Assembly (NCBI RefSeq): GCF_004320525.1
Contig: NZ_SIHX01000002.1
Coordinates: forward strand, 62,001-126,000
Length of the DNA: 64,000 nt
Source of the DNA: Arthrobacter sp. S39
GTDB lineage: Bacteria; Actinomycetota; Actinomycetes; Actinomycetales; Micrococcaceae
Direction of reading: 5' to 3'
A model generated the notes under the pieces. The model had not been told where the DNA came from. It saw only the letters and a list, made by a program, of their open reading frames with translations, and ran no database searches. Shown here one piece after another: positions 8,970 to 16,842 of the stretch; position 1 is the first letter of the stretch, and every line of letters starts with the position of its first letter. The position numbers were made by a program, and so were the translations under genes.

Positions 8970-10107
8970 CCTGGGCCGCCGCCGTTTCCGGAATGCGCGG
9001 CTCCGGCAGCCCCGCCCCCGCGACGACGGCGGCGCGGACACACAAAACGTCCGGGAGATGGCTGACCACTTCAGCAAACGTGTCGCCCTCATCCGCGCTG
9101 GCATACACCGCGCCGCCGCGGGTGCCGAAGTAGACTCCGGCCGGCTCGGCCGAATCCACGCCCGCGGCGTCCCGAAGCACACTGTTGTACTCCCCCTCAG
9201 GCAGGCCCGTAGCCAGGCGCTTCCAGGTGGCCCCGGCGTCGTCCGTACGGTGTACGGCGAGCTTTCCCTCCGGCGGGATGCGTTCGCCGTCGGCCTTCAG
9301 CGGAACCACCCAGGCAGTCCCTTCCCGGCGGGGGTGGGTGAGCATCACAAAGCCGAAGTCCGCCGGGAGGCCGTCAGCGATCGATTCCCAGTGCTCGCCG
9401 TTGTCATCGGTGCGGTAGACACCGTGGTGGTTCTGCGCGTAGAGGCGGCCTTCGACGGCGGCATCTGCGGCGATCTTGTGCACGCACTGGCCGAATTCGG
9501 GGTAGGGATCCGGATTGAAGCGGGCCGAAATCCCCTTGTTCCTGGCCTCCCAGGAGGTTCCGCCGTCGAGCGAGCGGTATACGCCGCCGGTGCTCATGGC
9601 GATGTGCACGTTGTCGCCTGCCGGGTTGACCACGATCGAATGGGCGGCGGCGCCGCCGTAGCCGGCACCCCACTCGCTGCGGTGCGGGTGGTCCCACAGT
9701 CCGCGGTTCAGTTCGAAGTGCTCGCCGCCGTCGGTGGATTTCCACACGGAAATGGGTTCGGCGCCTGCCCACACCACGCCGGGCCGCGACTCTGAGTCCG
9801 GATAGATCTGCCAGATGCGCTCGACGGCGGCTCCGGTGTCCTCGGGAAACATGATGGCTCCCTGTTCCGGCTCGGTCCACGTAGCGCCAAGGTCGTCTGA
9901 GTGGGCCACGGTGGGGCCCCAGTGCTCGGACCTGACGCCCACCATGATCCGGGTCCGGCCGTCCCGGGTATCTATGCCAATGCTGGGAATCTCGCTCATC
10001 AGGAAGTGCGGACCGGAGAACGACCACTGCTTCCGGTCCCGGCTGGTAGCCAGCCAAAGGCCTTTTTTGGTTCCGATCGCCAGGACAAAGCTCTCTGTGG
10101 TTGCCAT
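8962..10107 (-). CDS. BNR/sialidase-like beta-propeller protein
   Basis: About 381 residues built from repeats of the Asp-box type: SDDLGATW, STDGGEHF, SLDGGTSWEA, TDDNGEHWES, TDDAGATWKR and SADEGDTF. This predicts a multi-bladed propeller related to sialidase/VPS10-like folds. There is no signal peptide, so it is probably cytoplasmic, and sialidase activity should not be assumed because the catalytic Arg triad is not evident. The start may be ATG 10107 (MATTES) or ATG 10116. It is co-transcribed with the MoaD-like gene, whose start it overlaps. Confidence 0.82.
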   Translation of the reverse strand: MATTESFVLAIGTKKGLWLATSRDRKQWSFSGPHFLMSEIPSIGIDTRDGRTRIMVGVRSEHWGPTVAHSDDLGATWTEPEQGAIMFPEDTGAAVERIWQIYPDSESRPGVVWAGAEPISVWKSTDGGEHFELNRGLWDHPHRSEWGAGYGGAAAHSIVVNPAGDNVHIAMSTGGVYRSLDGGTSWEARNKGISARFNPDPYPEFGQCVHKIAADAAVEGRLYAQNHHGVYRTDDNGEHWESIADGLPADFGFVMLTHPRREGTAWVVPLKADGERIPPEGKLAVHRTDDAGATWKRLATGLPEGEYNSVLRDAAGVDSAEPAGVYFGTRGGAVYASADEGDTFAEVVSHLPDVLCVRAAVVAGAGLPEPRIPETAAAQGA

Positions 10108-10189
10108 GCACCCCATGCAACCACTCAGGCCGGAAGGCTGCAACGGTTTTTGGGCAGCAAAGGCTTACGCCCGGCTTACCCCCGACCGC

Positions 10190-10390
10190 CTAGTCCACGA
10201 ATTCGGACTGGGTCTCGATGAAATCCCAGTCCGCCTCCGTGAGGACCGCGACGGGATTCTCAGGGTGGGGTCCTCCCGCCTCGGCGATCCCCTGCAGCAC
10301 CGCCAGGGGCAGCTCCTCGGCACGCAGGTTTTCCCGGAGCCATTCCTTGGATGCCAGCTCCAGGTCCAGCCACCACATGTAGATTTCCAT
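10190..10390 (-). CDS. Small conserved hypothetical protein (66 aa)
   Basis: Acidic 66-residue protein (MEIYMWWLDLELASKEWLRE at the start, ending DFIETQSEFVD) rich in Leu, Glu and Trp and probably helical. ATG 10390 is preferred over GTG 10399 because GAAAGG lies at suitable distance only for the ATG. No family recognised and no membrane segment. Confidence 0.55.
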   Translation of the reverse strand: MEIYMWWLDLELASKEWLRENLRAEELPLAVLQGIAEAGGPHPENPVAVLTEADWDFIETQSEFVD

Positions 10391-10548
10391 GCCCGTCACG
10401 CCCTTTCGTATGACTCAACGTTAGGCGCGGCCATGGCCACGTTCAAGGGTCCCGATATTGGGGCCCGGCTGCCTGTCGGCGGAACAAGTAGTGTTCCCCC
10501 GTTTCCGCGTAGTGGCAGGTATCGCCGCATTTCAGCGGCTTCCAAAGT

Positions 10549-10565
10549 CGAGTACCCTCTACTCG
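10549..10565. promoter_or_regulatory. Inverted repeat upstream of the surface protein gene
   Basis: CGAGTA-CCCTC-TACTCG lies about 127 nt before the secreted repeat protein gene, inside a roughly 300-nt gap (10391-10691) that otherwise holds nothing I can name. It could be an operator; no regulator is identified. Confidence 0.35.
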
Positions 10566-10691
10566 CGACTGCCTCTTGCGGCCACCCTAGCCTGAAGTGA
10601 CATGCAAGCTGACCGTGCTGCTGGGGCACTCAGAGTCATCGCTACTCCCCCTCATCATGGTCCGTTTCAAACTACTGGGGAGAAGAAAACA

Positions 10692-11411
10692 ATGAAACGT
10701 ACCTTTGCCACACTGGGGGTCATGGGGTTGGGGCTGATCAGTCTGACAGCACCGGCCATGGCCGCTCCTAATCAGGTGGTCGTCTGCCATGCCGGCGGAA
10801 CAGGCGCAACCGTGTGGGATGCAATTGCATTCAACGTGAACGGCCTGAGCGGCCACGCCGGGCATCCCGATGACATCATCCCGCCGAACTCGTCCATACC
10901 GGGCGGCCTGAACTGGACGAACGACGGGAAGATCACCTACATCGCCAACTGCGCACCGCTGCCTCCGGGCGAGGAACCTCCGGTTTACCCGCCGGTGATC
11001 CCGCCCGTCGTGGTCCCACCCGTCGAACCTGTCGTTGTCGTACCGCCGGTCGAACCGGTCGTTGTAGTACCGCCGGTCGAACCGGTCGTTGTAGTACCGC
11101 CCGTTGAACAGACGGTGGTGGTTCCGCCCGTTGAACAGACGGTGGTGGTTCCGCCGGCCGTTGTGGAAGCACCTGTGGTGCAGGCACCGGTCGTGGTCCA
11201 GGCACCGGCGACGACAGCCGTCACGGGTAAGACGCCGGCGGCCACTGGGGCAGTCGCTGTCAGCCAGGGAACCAACCAGGGCTTCAATGCGCAGACTGCC
11301 GTGGGCGGAAGTGACAGTGCCCCCACCTGGCTCGCGGGCCTGGGCGTGATGCTCGGTGCGGGTGCAGTGGTTGCGATCCGCCGCAGGTCCCTGGAAGCAC
11401 AGGCAGACTAA
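10692..11411 (+). CDS. Secreted/anchored surface protein with VVPPVEP repeats
   Basis: 239 residues: a signal peptide (MKRTFATLGVMGLGLI, cleaved after AMA), an N-terminal domain with VVCHAGGTG and NGLSGHAGHPDDIIPP (a pattern seen in actinobacterial surface proteins), a Val/Pro/Glu-rich tandem repeat (about residues 114-158), a low-complexity linker and a C-terminal hydrophobic segment (WLAGLGVMLGAGAVVAI) followed by RRR. That tail has the layout of a sortase sorting signal, but no LPXTG or LAXTG is present; GFNAQTA upstream of the hydrophobic segment is the only conspicuous candidate. The next gene is a sortase. The ATG follows GGGGAGAAG. Confidence 0.85.
   Translation: MKRTFATLGVMGLGLISLTAPAMAAPNQVVVCHAGGTGATVWDAIAFNVNGLSGHAGHPDDIIPPNSSIPGGLNWTNDGKITYIANCAPLPPGEEPPVYPPVIPPVVVPPVEPVVVVPPVEPVVVVPPVEPVVVVPPVEQTVVVPPVEQTVVVPPAVVEAPVVQAPVVVQAPATTAVTGKTPAATGAVAVSQGTNQGFNAQTAVGGSDSAPTWLAGLGVMLGAGAVVAIRRRSLEAQAD
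11031..11165 (+). repeat. Five tandem 27-bp repeats inside the surface protein gene
   Basis: Five consecutive 27-nt units (starting 11031, 11058, 11085, 11112, 11139) encode nine-residue units of the form VVVVPPVEP or TVVVPPVEQ. Units 1 and 2 are nearly identical and the later units diverge. Such an array is prone to gain and loss of units. Confidence 0.85.
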
Positions 11412-11445
11412 GGCCGCAGTTCGGACTGGGCCGAACTGACACGCA

Positions 11446-11476
11446 GGGCGCCCCGCCAGCTCACGGCGGGGCGCCC
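11446..11476 (+). terminator. Hairpin between surface protein and sortase genes
   Basis: A perfect 12-bp GC-rich stem (11446-11457 with 11465-11476), preceded by a second hairpin (11417-11424 with 11431-11438). There is only a weak T-run, so it may attenuate rather than stop transcription into the sortase gene. Confidence 0.5.
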
Positions 11477-11514
11477 TTCCTGTAAGCACACTTTCCAAAA
11501 CGGTGAGGAGCATC

Positions 11515-12243
11515 GTGGCAAAGCAAACCGGACGGCACGAAGTGCCGAAGCGGCGCCGCGGTTTGAACCGCGCAGACATCGCCATCCTGGCCTGCGGCAT
11601 CATGGGTTTCCTGTCCTTCACGTTTGGTGGCCCGCTGCTGGACCAGCACGGGGCCCCAACGCCGGAAACAAACACGGCCGCCTATTCCGCCGGGACGTCG
11701 TCGGTCTTCGAACTGCCGTTGCCCCTGGCGGTTTCGGGTGTCCCTGCCACCCCGGCGGCATCCGCGCCGGCTGCGGTACCGGTATCCGCAGGGCCCGTCC
11801 TTCCGGAGGCTTCGGCCCCGCAGCGCATCATCTACCCGAAAGCTGCCATGGACACGGCCGTCCATCCGCTGGAACCGGACAGCACCGCCGTCGAAAGCCA
11901 GACGATCGTGCCGCCCACCACCAAGGACGGTTACTGGCTGACGCCGTTCGGTGTTCCGGGGGACGGCTCGAAGAACACCACCTACGTCATCGGCCACAGC
12001 TGGGAAGGCCAGGATGCCCCGTTCAACCACCTGAGCTCCGCGGCGGCCGTTGGCGACGAATTCGATGTCGTCACCGCCACCGGAACCATCCGATACCGCG
12101 TGGACAGCGTGACCACGTACCTCAAAGCCGCCCTCAAGGACAGCCCCATCTGGGACATGGTGCCCAGCCGGCTTGTCCTGATCAGTTGCTACACGGAAGA
12201 CCCGTGGGGGAAGAACGTGGTGGTCTCCGCCTCACCCGCATAA
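11515..12243 (+). CDS. Class E/F-like sortase
   Basis: Membrane-anchored transpeptidase (242 residues) that would attach surface proteins to peptidoglycan. It has a cytoplasmic basic N-terminus, one hydrophobic segment (about 21-40), a Pro/Ala linker and a C-terminal sortase domain with catalytic His161 in YVIGHSW and Cys225 in LVLISCYTED. The expected catalytic Arg after the Cys is not seen; Lys233 (WGKNVVV) occupies that place. GTG 11515 is chosen because GAGGAG precedes it; GTG 11503 is possible. The surface protein encoded just upstream is the likely substrate. Confidence 0.82.
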   Translation: MAKQTGRHEVPKRRRGLNRADIAILACGIMGFLSFTFGGPLLDQHGAPTPETNTAAYSAGTSSVFELPLPLAVSGVPATPAASAPAAVPVSAGPVLPEASAPQRIIYPKAAMDTAVHPLEPDSTAVESQTIVPPTTKDGYWLTPFGVPGDGSKNTTYVIGHSWEGQDAPFNHLSSAAAVGDEFDVVTATGTIRYRVDSVTTYLKAALKDSPIWDMVPSRLVLISCYTEDPWGKNVVVSASPA

Positions 12244-12298
12244 CGAAGCCCCTGCTCAGGGGCCTGTTCAAGTACGCCTGCCGGGCAGAGAATGAGCT

Positions 12299-12811
12299 AT
12301 GACTCCAGAACGATTCAGCGGTCCGCCTCCACTGTTAGTCGGTGTGATGCCCGATCAGCACCCCGAGGTCCTCCGTACGGCAACGCAGCTGGCGGCGCGG
12401 CTCTCCGCCCCGATGCTCTGCGCCTATGTTGATGAGGCGAGCTACCTGGTGGAGTGGGATCCGGCCCGCTCCGCGCACAGGTTGTCCCTTCATCCCGAGA
12501 AGGATGATGAGGACGTCCGTGCCGTGACGATGGGGATCCGGGCAGTCATTGAAGACGCCGTCGGTACCGCCGGAGACCCCGCCGTCAACTGGACCCTCCG
12601 CACCCTGGCAGGCGATCCTGCCCGCGCCCTCGCCCGGCTTGCCGCGGAGACCAACGCCCCCATGATTATCGTGGGGACATCGGAACGGGGGCTCGCGCAC
12701 CGGATTTCGGAAGCACTCAACGGCTCAGTTGGAGCCTGGCTCAGCCATCACCAGAGCCGGCCGGTCCTGGTGGTTCCGTACCGGATGCCTGCACACGAGG
12801 ACGCCGGCTGA
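12299..12811 (+). CDS. Universal stress protein (UspA family)
   Basis: 170-residue single-domain cytoplasmic Usp-fold protein. The first strand PPLLVGVMPDQHPEVL and the C-terminal APMIIVGTSERG...GSVGAWLSHHQSRPVLVVP carry the Usp nucleotide-binding pattern, in which the loop G-2x-G-9x-G(S/T) is only partly conserved (GTSERGLAH then GSVG). ATP binding is therefore plausible but not certain. It stands alone between the sortase gene and the copper locus; the role is presumably in stress or dormancy. Confidence 0.85.
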   Translation: MTPERFSGPPPLLVGVMPDQHPEVLRTATQLAARLSAPMLCAYVDEASYLVEWDPARSAHRLSLHPEKDDEDVRAVTMGIRAVIEDAVGTAGDPAVNWTLRTLAGDPARALARLAAETNAPMIIVGTSERGLAHRISEALNGSVGAWLSHHQSRPVLVVPYRMPAHEDAG

Positions 12812-12845
12812 GGCCACAGGTGCCGCGAAAACAGTGCCTGAGGTG

Positions 12846-12880
12846 CCTCGAAATAATAAAGCGAAAGTAGTTATTCGAGG
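12846..12880. repeat. AT-rich inverted repeat downstream of the usp gene
   Basis: CCTCGAAATAA (12846-12856) pairs with TTATTCGAGG (12871-12880) with one bulged base. It lies upstream of the possible small RNA and may be a terminator of the usp transcript or an operator. Confidence 0.4.
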
Positions 12881-12913
12881 TGGTGGCGGACGGCTCTACC
12901 GGCAAGTAAGCTG

Positions 12914-13013
12914 ATTCAAGCAGAACGATCCAGCCCAATGGAGTGGATCGCTAATCTGCCCCAAATACTGCTCCGGAGTGCGTATCCCCCAATAACGCAC
13001 TCCGGAGCTTTTT
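12914..13013 (+). ncRNA. Candidate small RNA with terminal Rho-independent hairpin
   Basis: In the 330-bp gap between usp and csoR, two consecutive hairpins can form: CGATCCA/TGGATCG around 12928-12952 and a perfect 14-bp stem (12970-12983 with 12995-13008) with a C-rich loop (ATCCCCCAATA), ending in TTTTT. A -10-like TAAGCT lies at 12907-12912. Two hairpins with C-rich loops recall actinobacterial 6C RNA, but the six-C loops of that family are not present. Alternatively the second hairpin is only a distant usp terminator. Confidence 0.35.
12970..13013 (+). terminator. Strong Rho-independent terminator
   Basis: 14-bp perfect stem, 11-nt loop, then TTTTT. It insulates the copper locus from upstream transcription. 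Confidence 0.8.
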
Positions 13014-13091
13014 AATGCCCAATTTCAGGCGCCACGATTGCCGGAGCAAAGGCGATGCCGGCATTTACCAGCCTGCTTACCTTTGGATGAA

Positions 13092-13136
13092 TACCCCCAG
13101 GGGGTACTTGCGGTATACCCCCATGGGGTATATGTT
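13092..13136 (+). promoter_or_regulatory. csoR promoter with two CsoR operators
   Basis: Two GC-box palindromes of the CsoR type occur: TACCCCCAGGGGGTA at 13092-13106 and TATACCCCCATGGGGTATA at 13114-13132. A promoter TTGCGG (13108-13113), 17-bp spacer, TATGTT (13131-13136) fits exactly around the second operator, so CsoR bound there would block RNA polymerase until copper releases it. The -10 ends 6 nt before the csoR ATG. Confidence 0.85.
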
Positions 13137-13142
13137 GGGACT

Positions 13143-13493
13143 ATGAATGCACCGGAAGACGCTGTTTTGGAGCCGGCCCACGGACCAGGCTCCCCGCCTG
13201 AGCATGGCTACACCGGAAACAAAGAGGCTTACCTGCGCCGGCTCAAACGCATTGAGGGCCAGGTCCGTGGCATTGCCCGCATGGTTGACGAGGACAAGTA
13301 CTGCATCGACATCCTGACCCAGGTCTCGGCCGTCACCAAGGCCCTGCACGCCGTCAGCCTTGGGCTCGTGGAGGAGCACATCGGCCATTGTGTCGTCGGA
13401 GCCGCCTCTGAGCCCGATCCCGCACTCCGGGCCGAAGCTATCGACGTCAAGGTCAAGGAGGCGGCCGATGCCATCGGCCGCCTGCTTCGCTAA
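13143..13493 (+). CDS. csoR: Copper-sensing repressor CsoR
   Basis: 116-residue all-helical repressor of the CsoR/RcnR family that releases DNA when Cu(I) binds. The C-H-C copper triad is present as Cys54 (YCIDIL), His79 (EEHIGHC) and Cys83. The DNA-contact region YLRRLKRIEGQVRGI is near residues 30-44. The first 25 residues are a non-conserved extension. The ATG at 13143 is chosen because it falls just after the -10 of the operator-promoter; the frame upstream encodes no homologous sequence. It is first gene of csoR-copZ-copA and self-regulated. Confidence 0.95.
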   Translation: MNAPEDAVLEPAHGPGSPPEHGYTGNKEAYLRRLKRIEGQVRGIARMVDEDKYCIDILTQVSAVTKALHAVSLGLVEEHIGHCVVGAASEPDPALRAEAIDVKVKEAADAIGRLLR

Positions 13494-13540
13494 ACCACCC
13501 CTTCGCCGGCACCGCGCCGGCCCCCACAAAGGAGCCAGCC

Positions 13541-13771
13541 ATGAGCACCACCTCCACCACTGTCAGCGTTTCGGGTATGACCTGCGGCCACTGCGTCTCT
13601 TCGGTCAGCGAAGAACTTGAATCCCTCGCCGGCGTCGAAGCGGTCGACGTCGACCTCAACGCCGGCGGCATCTCCACGGTCACCATCACGTCCAGCCAGG
13701 AACTCTCACCCTCCGAGATCGGCGAGGCCGTAGCCGAGGCCGGGTACCTGGTAATCGCCAACGAAGCCTGA
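13541..13771 (+). CDS. copZ: Copper chaperone CopZ
   Basis: 76-residue heavy-metal-associated domain protein that carries Cu(I) in the cytoplasm to the CopA exporter. The metal-binding motif is MTCGHC (Cys15 and Cys18). Spacing to csoR is 47 bp with AAAGGAG before the ATG, and to copA 26 bp, so the three genes form one operon. Confidence 0.95.
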   Translation: MSTTSTTVSVSGMTCGHCVSSVSEELESLAGVEAVDVDLNAGGISTVTITSSQELSPSEIGEAVAEAGYLVIANEA

Positions 13772-13797
13772 GTTTTCCACCGAACAGAGGAAACGCC

Positions 13798-16326
13798 GTG
13801 AGCACTGAGCATCTCCATCCTGGCGGGAGCCGGGTGGTTGACCTTGATATCGAGGGCATGACCTGCGCCTCCTGCGTGAACCGGGTGGAGAAAAAGCTCG
13901 GCAAACTCGAGGGCGTGGAAGCCTCGGTCAACCTCCCCCTGGAATCCGCCCACGTAAAAGTCCCCGCAGGCATTACAGACCAGCAACTGGTGGACACGGT
14001 AAACGCCGCGGGCTACAAGGCAAGGCTCCGCCAACCGCGCTACCCGAACAAGAGTGCCGGCCACGGAGCCGATGCGCTCGGCCCGCGGCCCCTGAGCGGC
14101 GACGCCGGCCACGACCAGAGCCAGCACGGCGGCACGGAAGGCGGGCACAGCGACGACGCCGGGGACTTGCGGCAGCATGCGTCTAAGCGAGGCACGAGCG
14201 AGCATGCCGAGCAAGTGGCCGGTGGCGCCGCGCAAGGTGACCACGTGGCGCACACCGGCGGTGCGCAAGAGGACCACCTGCGGCACGGCGGCAGCGCGCA
14301 ACAGCTGCGGCCGCGCCTCATCGTGGCAGCCGTGCTTACGGTGCCGGTCTTCCTGATCTCCATGGTCCCTGCCTTCCAGTTTGCAAACTGGGGCTGGGTG
14401 GCGGGGGCTCTCGCGTTGCCCGTGGTCAGCTGGGCGGCGTGGCCGTTCCACCGGGCCGCGGCCATCAATGCCCGCCACCTGGCATCTACCATGGACACGC
14501 TGGTCTCCATCGGAGTGATTGCCGCTTACGTCTTCTCGGCCTGGCAGCTGTCCAGCAACCCCCGGATGACGGAACACCCGCGGATGGAGGGGATGGAACC
14601 TGGCGGACTCTACTTTGAGGTGGCTGCCGTCGTCACCACGTTCCTGCTTCTCGGCCGCTTCCTGGAGGCCAATGCCAAGCAGAAAGCCGGCGACGCACTC
14701 CGGGCACTGTTGAACCTGGGCGCGAAGGACGCCACGGTCGTGCGCAGCGGCAGCGAAACCAAGGTCCCGGCCGAAGAACTCCAGGTGGGTGACGTCATCG
14801 TGGTCCGTCCCGGCGAAAAGATCGCGACGGACGGCGTGGTGATCGAGGGCAGCTCCGCAGTGGACGCGTCCCTGGTCACCGGCGAGTCGGTACCTGTGGA
14901 GGTTGGCCCGGACAGCACGGTCACCGGAGCCACCATCAACACTTCGGGCCGTCTACTGGTCCGCGCCACCCGCGTGGGTTCCGAAACCACCCTGGCGCAG
15001 ATGGCCCGGCTGGTTTCCCAGGCCCAGACAGGCAAGGCACCGATCGCCCGCCTGGCCGACCGGGTCAGCGCCGTGTTCGTGCCGGTGGTCCTGGTCATCG
15101 CCGCCCTGACTTTCGCGGCGTGGCTGTTCCTGGCCGGCCCGGCCGTCAGCGAAGCCGAGCTGCGCGCCGCCTTCACCGCCGCCGTCGCCGTCCTGGTCAT
15201 CGCCTGCCCCTGCGCGCTGGGCCTGGCCACCCCGGTGGGGCTGCTCACCGGAACCGGCCGCGGCGCCCAACTGGGCATCCTCATCAAAGGCCCGCAGGTG
15301 CTCGAGGACACCCGTACCGTGGACACCATCCTGCTGGACAAGACCGGCACGGTCACCAGCGGCCAGCTCGCCGTTGACGATGCCATGGCTTTTGAGGGCT
15401 TCACCGCGTCCGAGGTCCTGCGCCTCGCCGGCGCCGTGGAGGCAGCCTCGGAGCACCCCATCGCCCATGCGATTGCCGCGTCCGCCCTCGCGCAGATCAG
15501 TGAACCGGCGGCCCTGACGGCGCGTCCGGCTCGGAGCCGGGACGGCCAGAACGACGACGACGGGCGGCTTCCCGCCGTCGGGCAGTTCCGCTCGGCACCC
15601 GGAGGGGGCGTGGCCGGCACCGTGGAAGGCCGCACGGTGCTGGCCGGCCGCACCGGCTGGCTGCAGGAGAACGGCGTCCACATCTCCCGCGAACAGCAGG
15701 AAGCCCTGCAGGCTGCCGAGGCATCCGGGGCCACGGCCATCTGGGTGGCGCTGGACGGGACCGCGGCTGGCATCATCAGCCTCCGGGACACCATCAAGCC
15801 GGGATCCGCGGAAGCCATCAGACGGCTTAAGGCCCTGGGGCTCCGGCCCATCCTGCTGACAGGTGACAACGCCGCCGTCGCCGCGCAGGTGGCTGACGCC
15901 GTCGGCATTTCACCGGAGGATGTGTATGCCGGAGTCCTGCCGGCCGGGAAAGTGGATGCTGTCCGGAGGCTGCAGTCCGGCGGAGCCATCGTGGCCATGG
16001 CGGGGGACGGTGTCAACGATGCCGCGGCGCTGGCGCAGGCGGACCTCGGGATCGCTATGGGATCGGGCACCGATGTGGCCATCGAGGCCGCGGACCTCAC
16101 CGTGATGGGCAACGACCTCGGCCAGGTGGCGCAGGCCATCGAACTGTCCCGCCGGACCCTGGCGACGATCAGGACCAACCTGTTCTGGGCCTTTTTCTAC
16201 AACGCGGTGGGCATCCCAGTGGCTGCTTTGGGCCTGCTGAACCCGATGATCGCGGGGGCCGCCATGGCCGCGAGCTCGGTCCTGGTGGTGGCGAATTCGC
16301 TTCGGCTGCGCAGCTTCGGCAGGTAA
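13798..16326 (+). CDS. copA: Copper-exporting P1B-type ATPase CopA
   Basis: 842-residue membrane ATPase exporting Cu(I). Order: one N-terminal HMA domain with MTCASC (Cys23, Cys26), an unusual His-rich linker (about residues 80-170, nine His in its core), six to eight membrane helices, TGES actuator motif, the transport motif CPC (Cys470-Pro-Cys472), phosphorylation site Asp514 in DKTGT, the P1B HP motif (His553-Pro554) and GDGVND (737-742). The GTG start follows GAGGAAACGCC. It is last in the csoR operon and copper-induced. Confidence 0.95.
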   Translation: MSTEHLHPGGSRVVDLDIEGMTCASCVNRVEKKLGKLEGVEASVNLPLESAHVKVPAGITDQQLVDTVNAAGYKARLRQPRYPNKSAGHGADALGPRPLSGDAGHDQSQHGGTEGGHSDDAGDLRQHASKRGTSEHAEQVAGGAAQGDHVAHTGGAQEDHLRHGGSAQQLRPRLIVAAVLTVPVFLISMVPAFQFANWGWVAGALALPVVSWAAWPFHRAAAINARHLASTMDTLVSIGVIAAYVFSAWQLSSNPRMTEHPRMEGMEPGGLYFEVAAVVTTFLLLGRFLEANAKQKAGDALRALLNLGAKDATVVRSGSETKVPAEELQVGDVIVVRPGEKIATDGVVIEGSSAVDASLVTGESVPVEVGPDSTVTGATINTSGRLLVRATRVGSETTLAQMARLVSQAQTGKAPIARLADRVSAVFVPVVLVIAALTFAAWLFLAGPAVSEAELRAAFTAAVAVLVIACPCALGLATPVGLLTGTGRGAQLGILIKGPQVLEDTRTVDTILLDKTGTVTSGQLAVDDAMAFEGFTASEVLRLAGAVEAASEHPIAHAIAASALAQISEPAALTARPARSRDGQNDDDGRLPAVGQFRSAPGGGVAGTVEGRTVLAGRTGWLQENGVHISREQQEALQAAEASGATAIWVALDGTAAGIISLRDTIKPGSAEAIRRLKALGLRPILLTGDNAAVAAQVADAVGISPEDVYAGVLPAGKVDAVRRLQSGGAIVAMAGDGVNDAAALAQADLGIAMGSGTDVAIEAADLTVMGNDLGQVAQAIELSRRTLATIRTNLFWAFFYNAVGIPVAALGLLNPMIAGAAMAASSVLVVANSLRLRSFGR

Positions 16327-16359
16327 CAGCCTCCCGCGGGTGACCCCGCCGGCAGGCCG

Positions 16360-16632
16360 TCAGGCGGTACCGAAGCGCACCGCGGCCCTCGCCCTTGCTT
16401 TGGCGGCCTCCTCCTCGCGGTCCTTGGCCGGCGCATGGCTGACCAGGGCGTCCAGGAGATGCTGGGTGATGTGGGCGATCTCGTGCACGGCCTCGGCGAA
16501 AGCTTCCTCGTTGGCTTTCGACGGCTTGGTGCTGCCGCTGATTTTGCGCACATACTGCAAGGCCGCGGCGTGCACCTCCTCAGAGGTGGCGTGCGGTTCA
16601 AAGTTATGGAGGGTTCGGATATTCCGGCACAT
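16360..16632 (-). CDS. DUF2277 family protein
   Basis: 90-residue small protein starting MCRNIRTLHNFEP, the family hallmark, and containing IAHITQHLLDAL. It is conserved in actinobacteria and other phyla, of unknown function and predicted cytoplasmic, with an Ala/Arg-rich C-terminus. TAGCAT at 16639-16644 is exactly 6 nt before the ATG and there is no Shine-Dalgarno, which suggests a leaderless mRNA. Convergent with copA. Confidence 0.88.
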   Translation of the reverse strand: MCRNIRTLHNFEPHATSEEVHAAALQYVRKISGSTKPSKANEEAFAEAVHEIAHITQHLLDALVSHAPAKDREEEAAKARARAAVRFGTA

Positions 16633-16638
16633 AAGGCC

Positions 16639-16644
16639 ATGCTA
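16639..16644 (-). promoter_or_regulatory. -10 element (leaderless) of the DUF2277 gene
   Basis: TAGCAT on the minus strand, 6 nt before the start codon; the transcript would begin at or next to the ATG. Confidence 0.45.
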
Positions 16645-16842
16645 GGCTCTGGAACGCCTGGGATCGACCCCCTGCTTCGTGCTTTTGGAGGCCTTCCGCC
16701 CATGGGAACTGGTGCATGGGCAGCGGTCCCCATCGACAGTGTTTTGGGGCCGGGATAGGTTCTAGGTAATGGATCTTCCGGATCAGCCGGGGGCCGCTGG
16801 GGATGCCGATCTGGATCGGATCCAAGACTAAGGAGAATACTC

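Noticed and set aside
8962..10107. True sialidase
   Set aside because: Asp boxes are present but the arginine triad and a signal peptide are not evident, so only the fold is claimed.
11031..11165. CRISPR array
   Set aside because: The repeats are directly adjacent, in frame and coding, without spacers; no cas genes exist in the window.
12914..13013. Firm call of 6C RNA
   Set aside because: The loops do not contain runs of six C and only one hairpin is convincing, so it is kept as an unnamed candidate.
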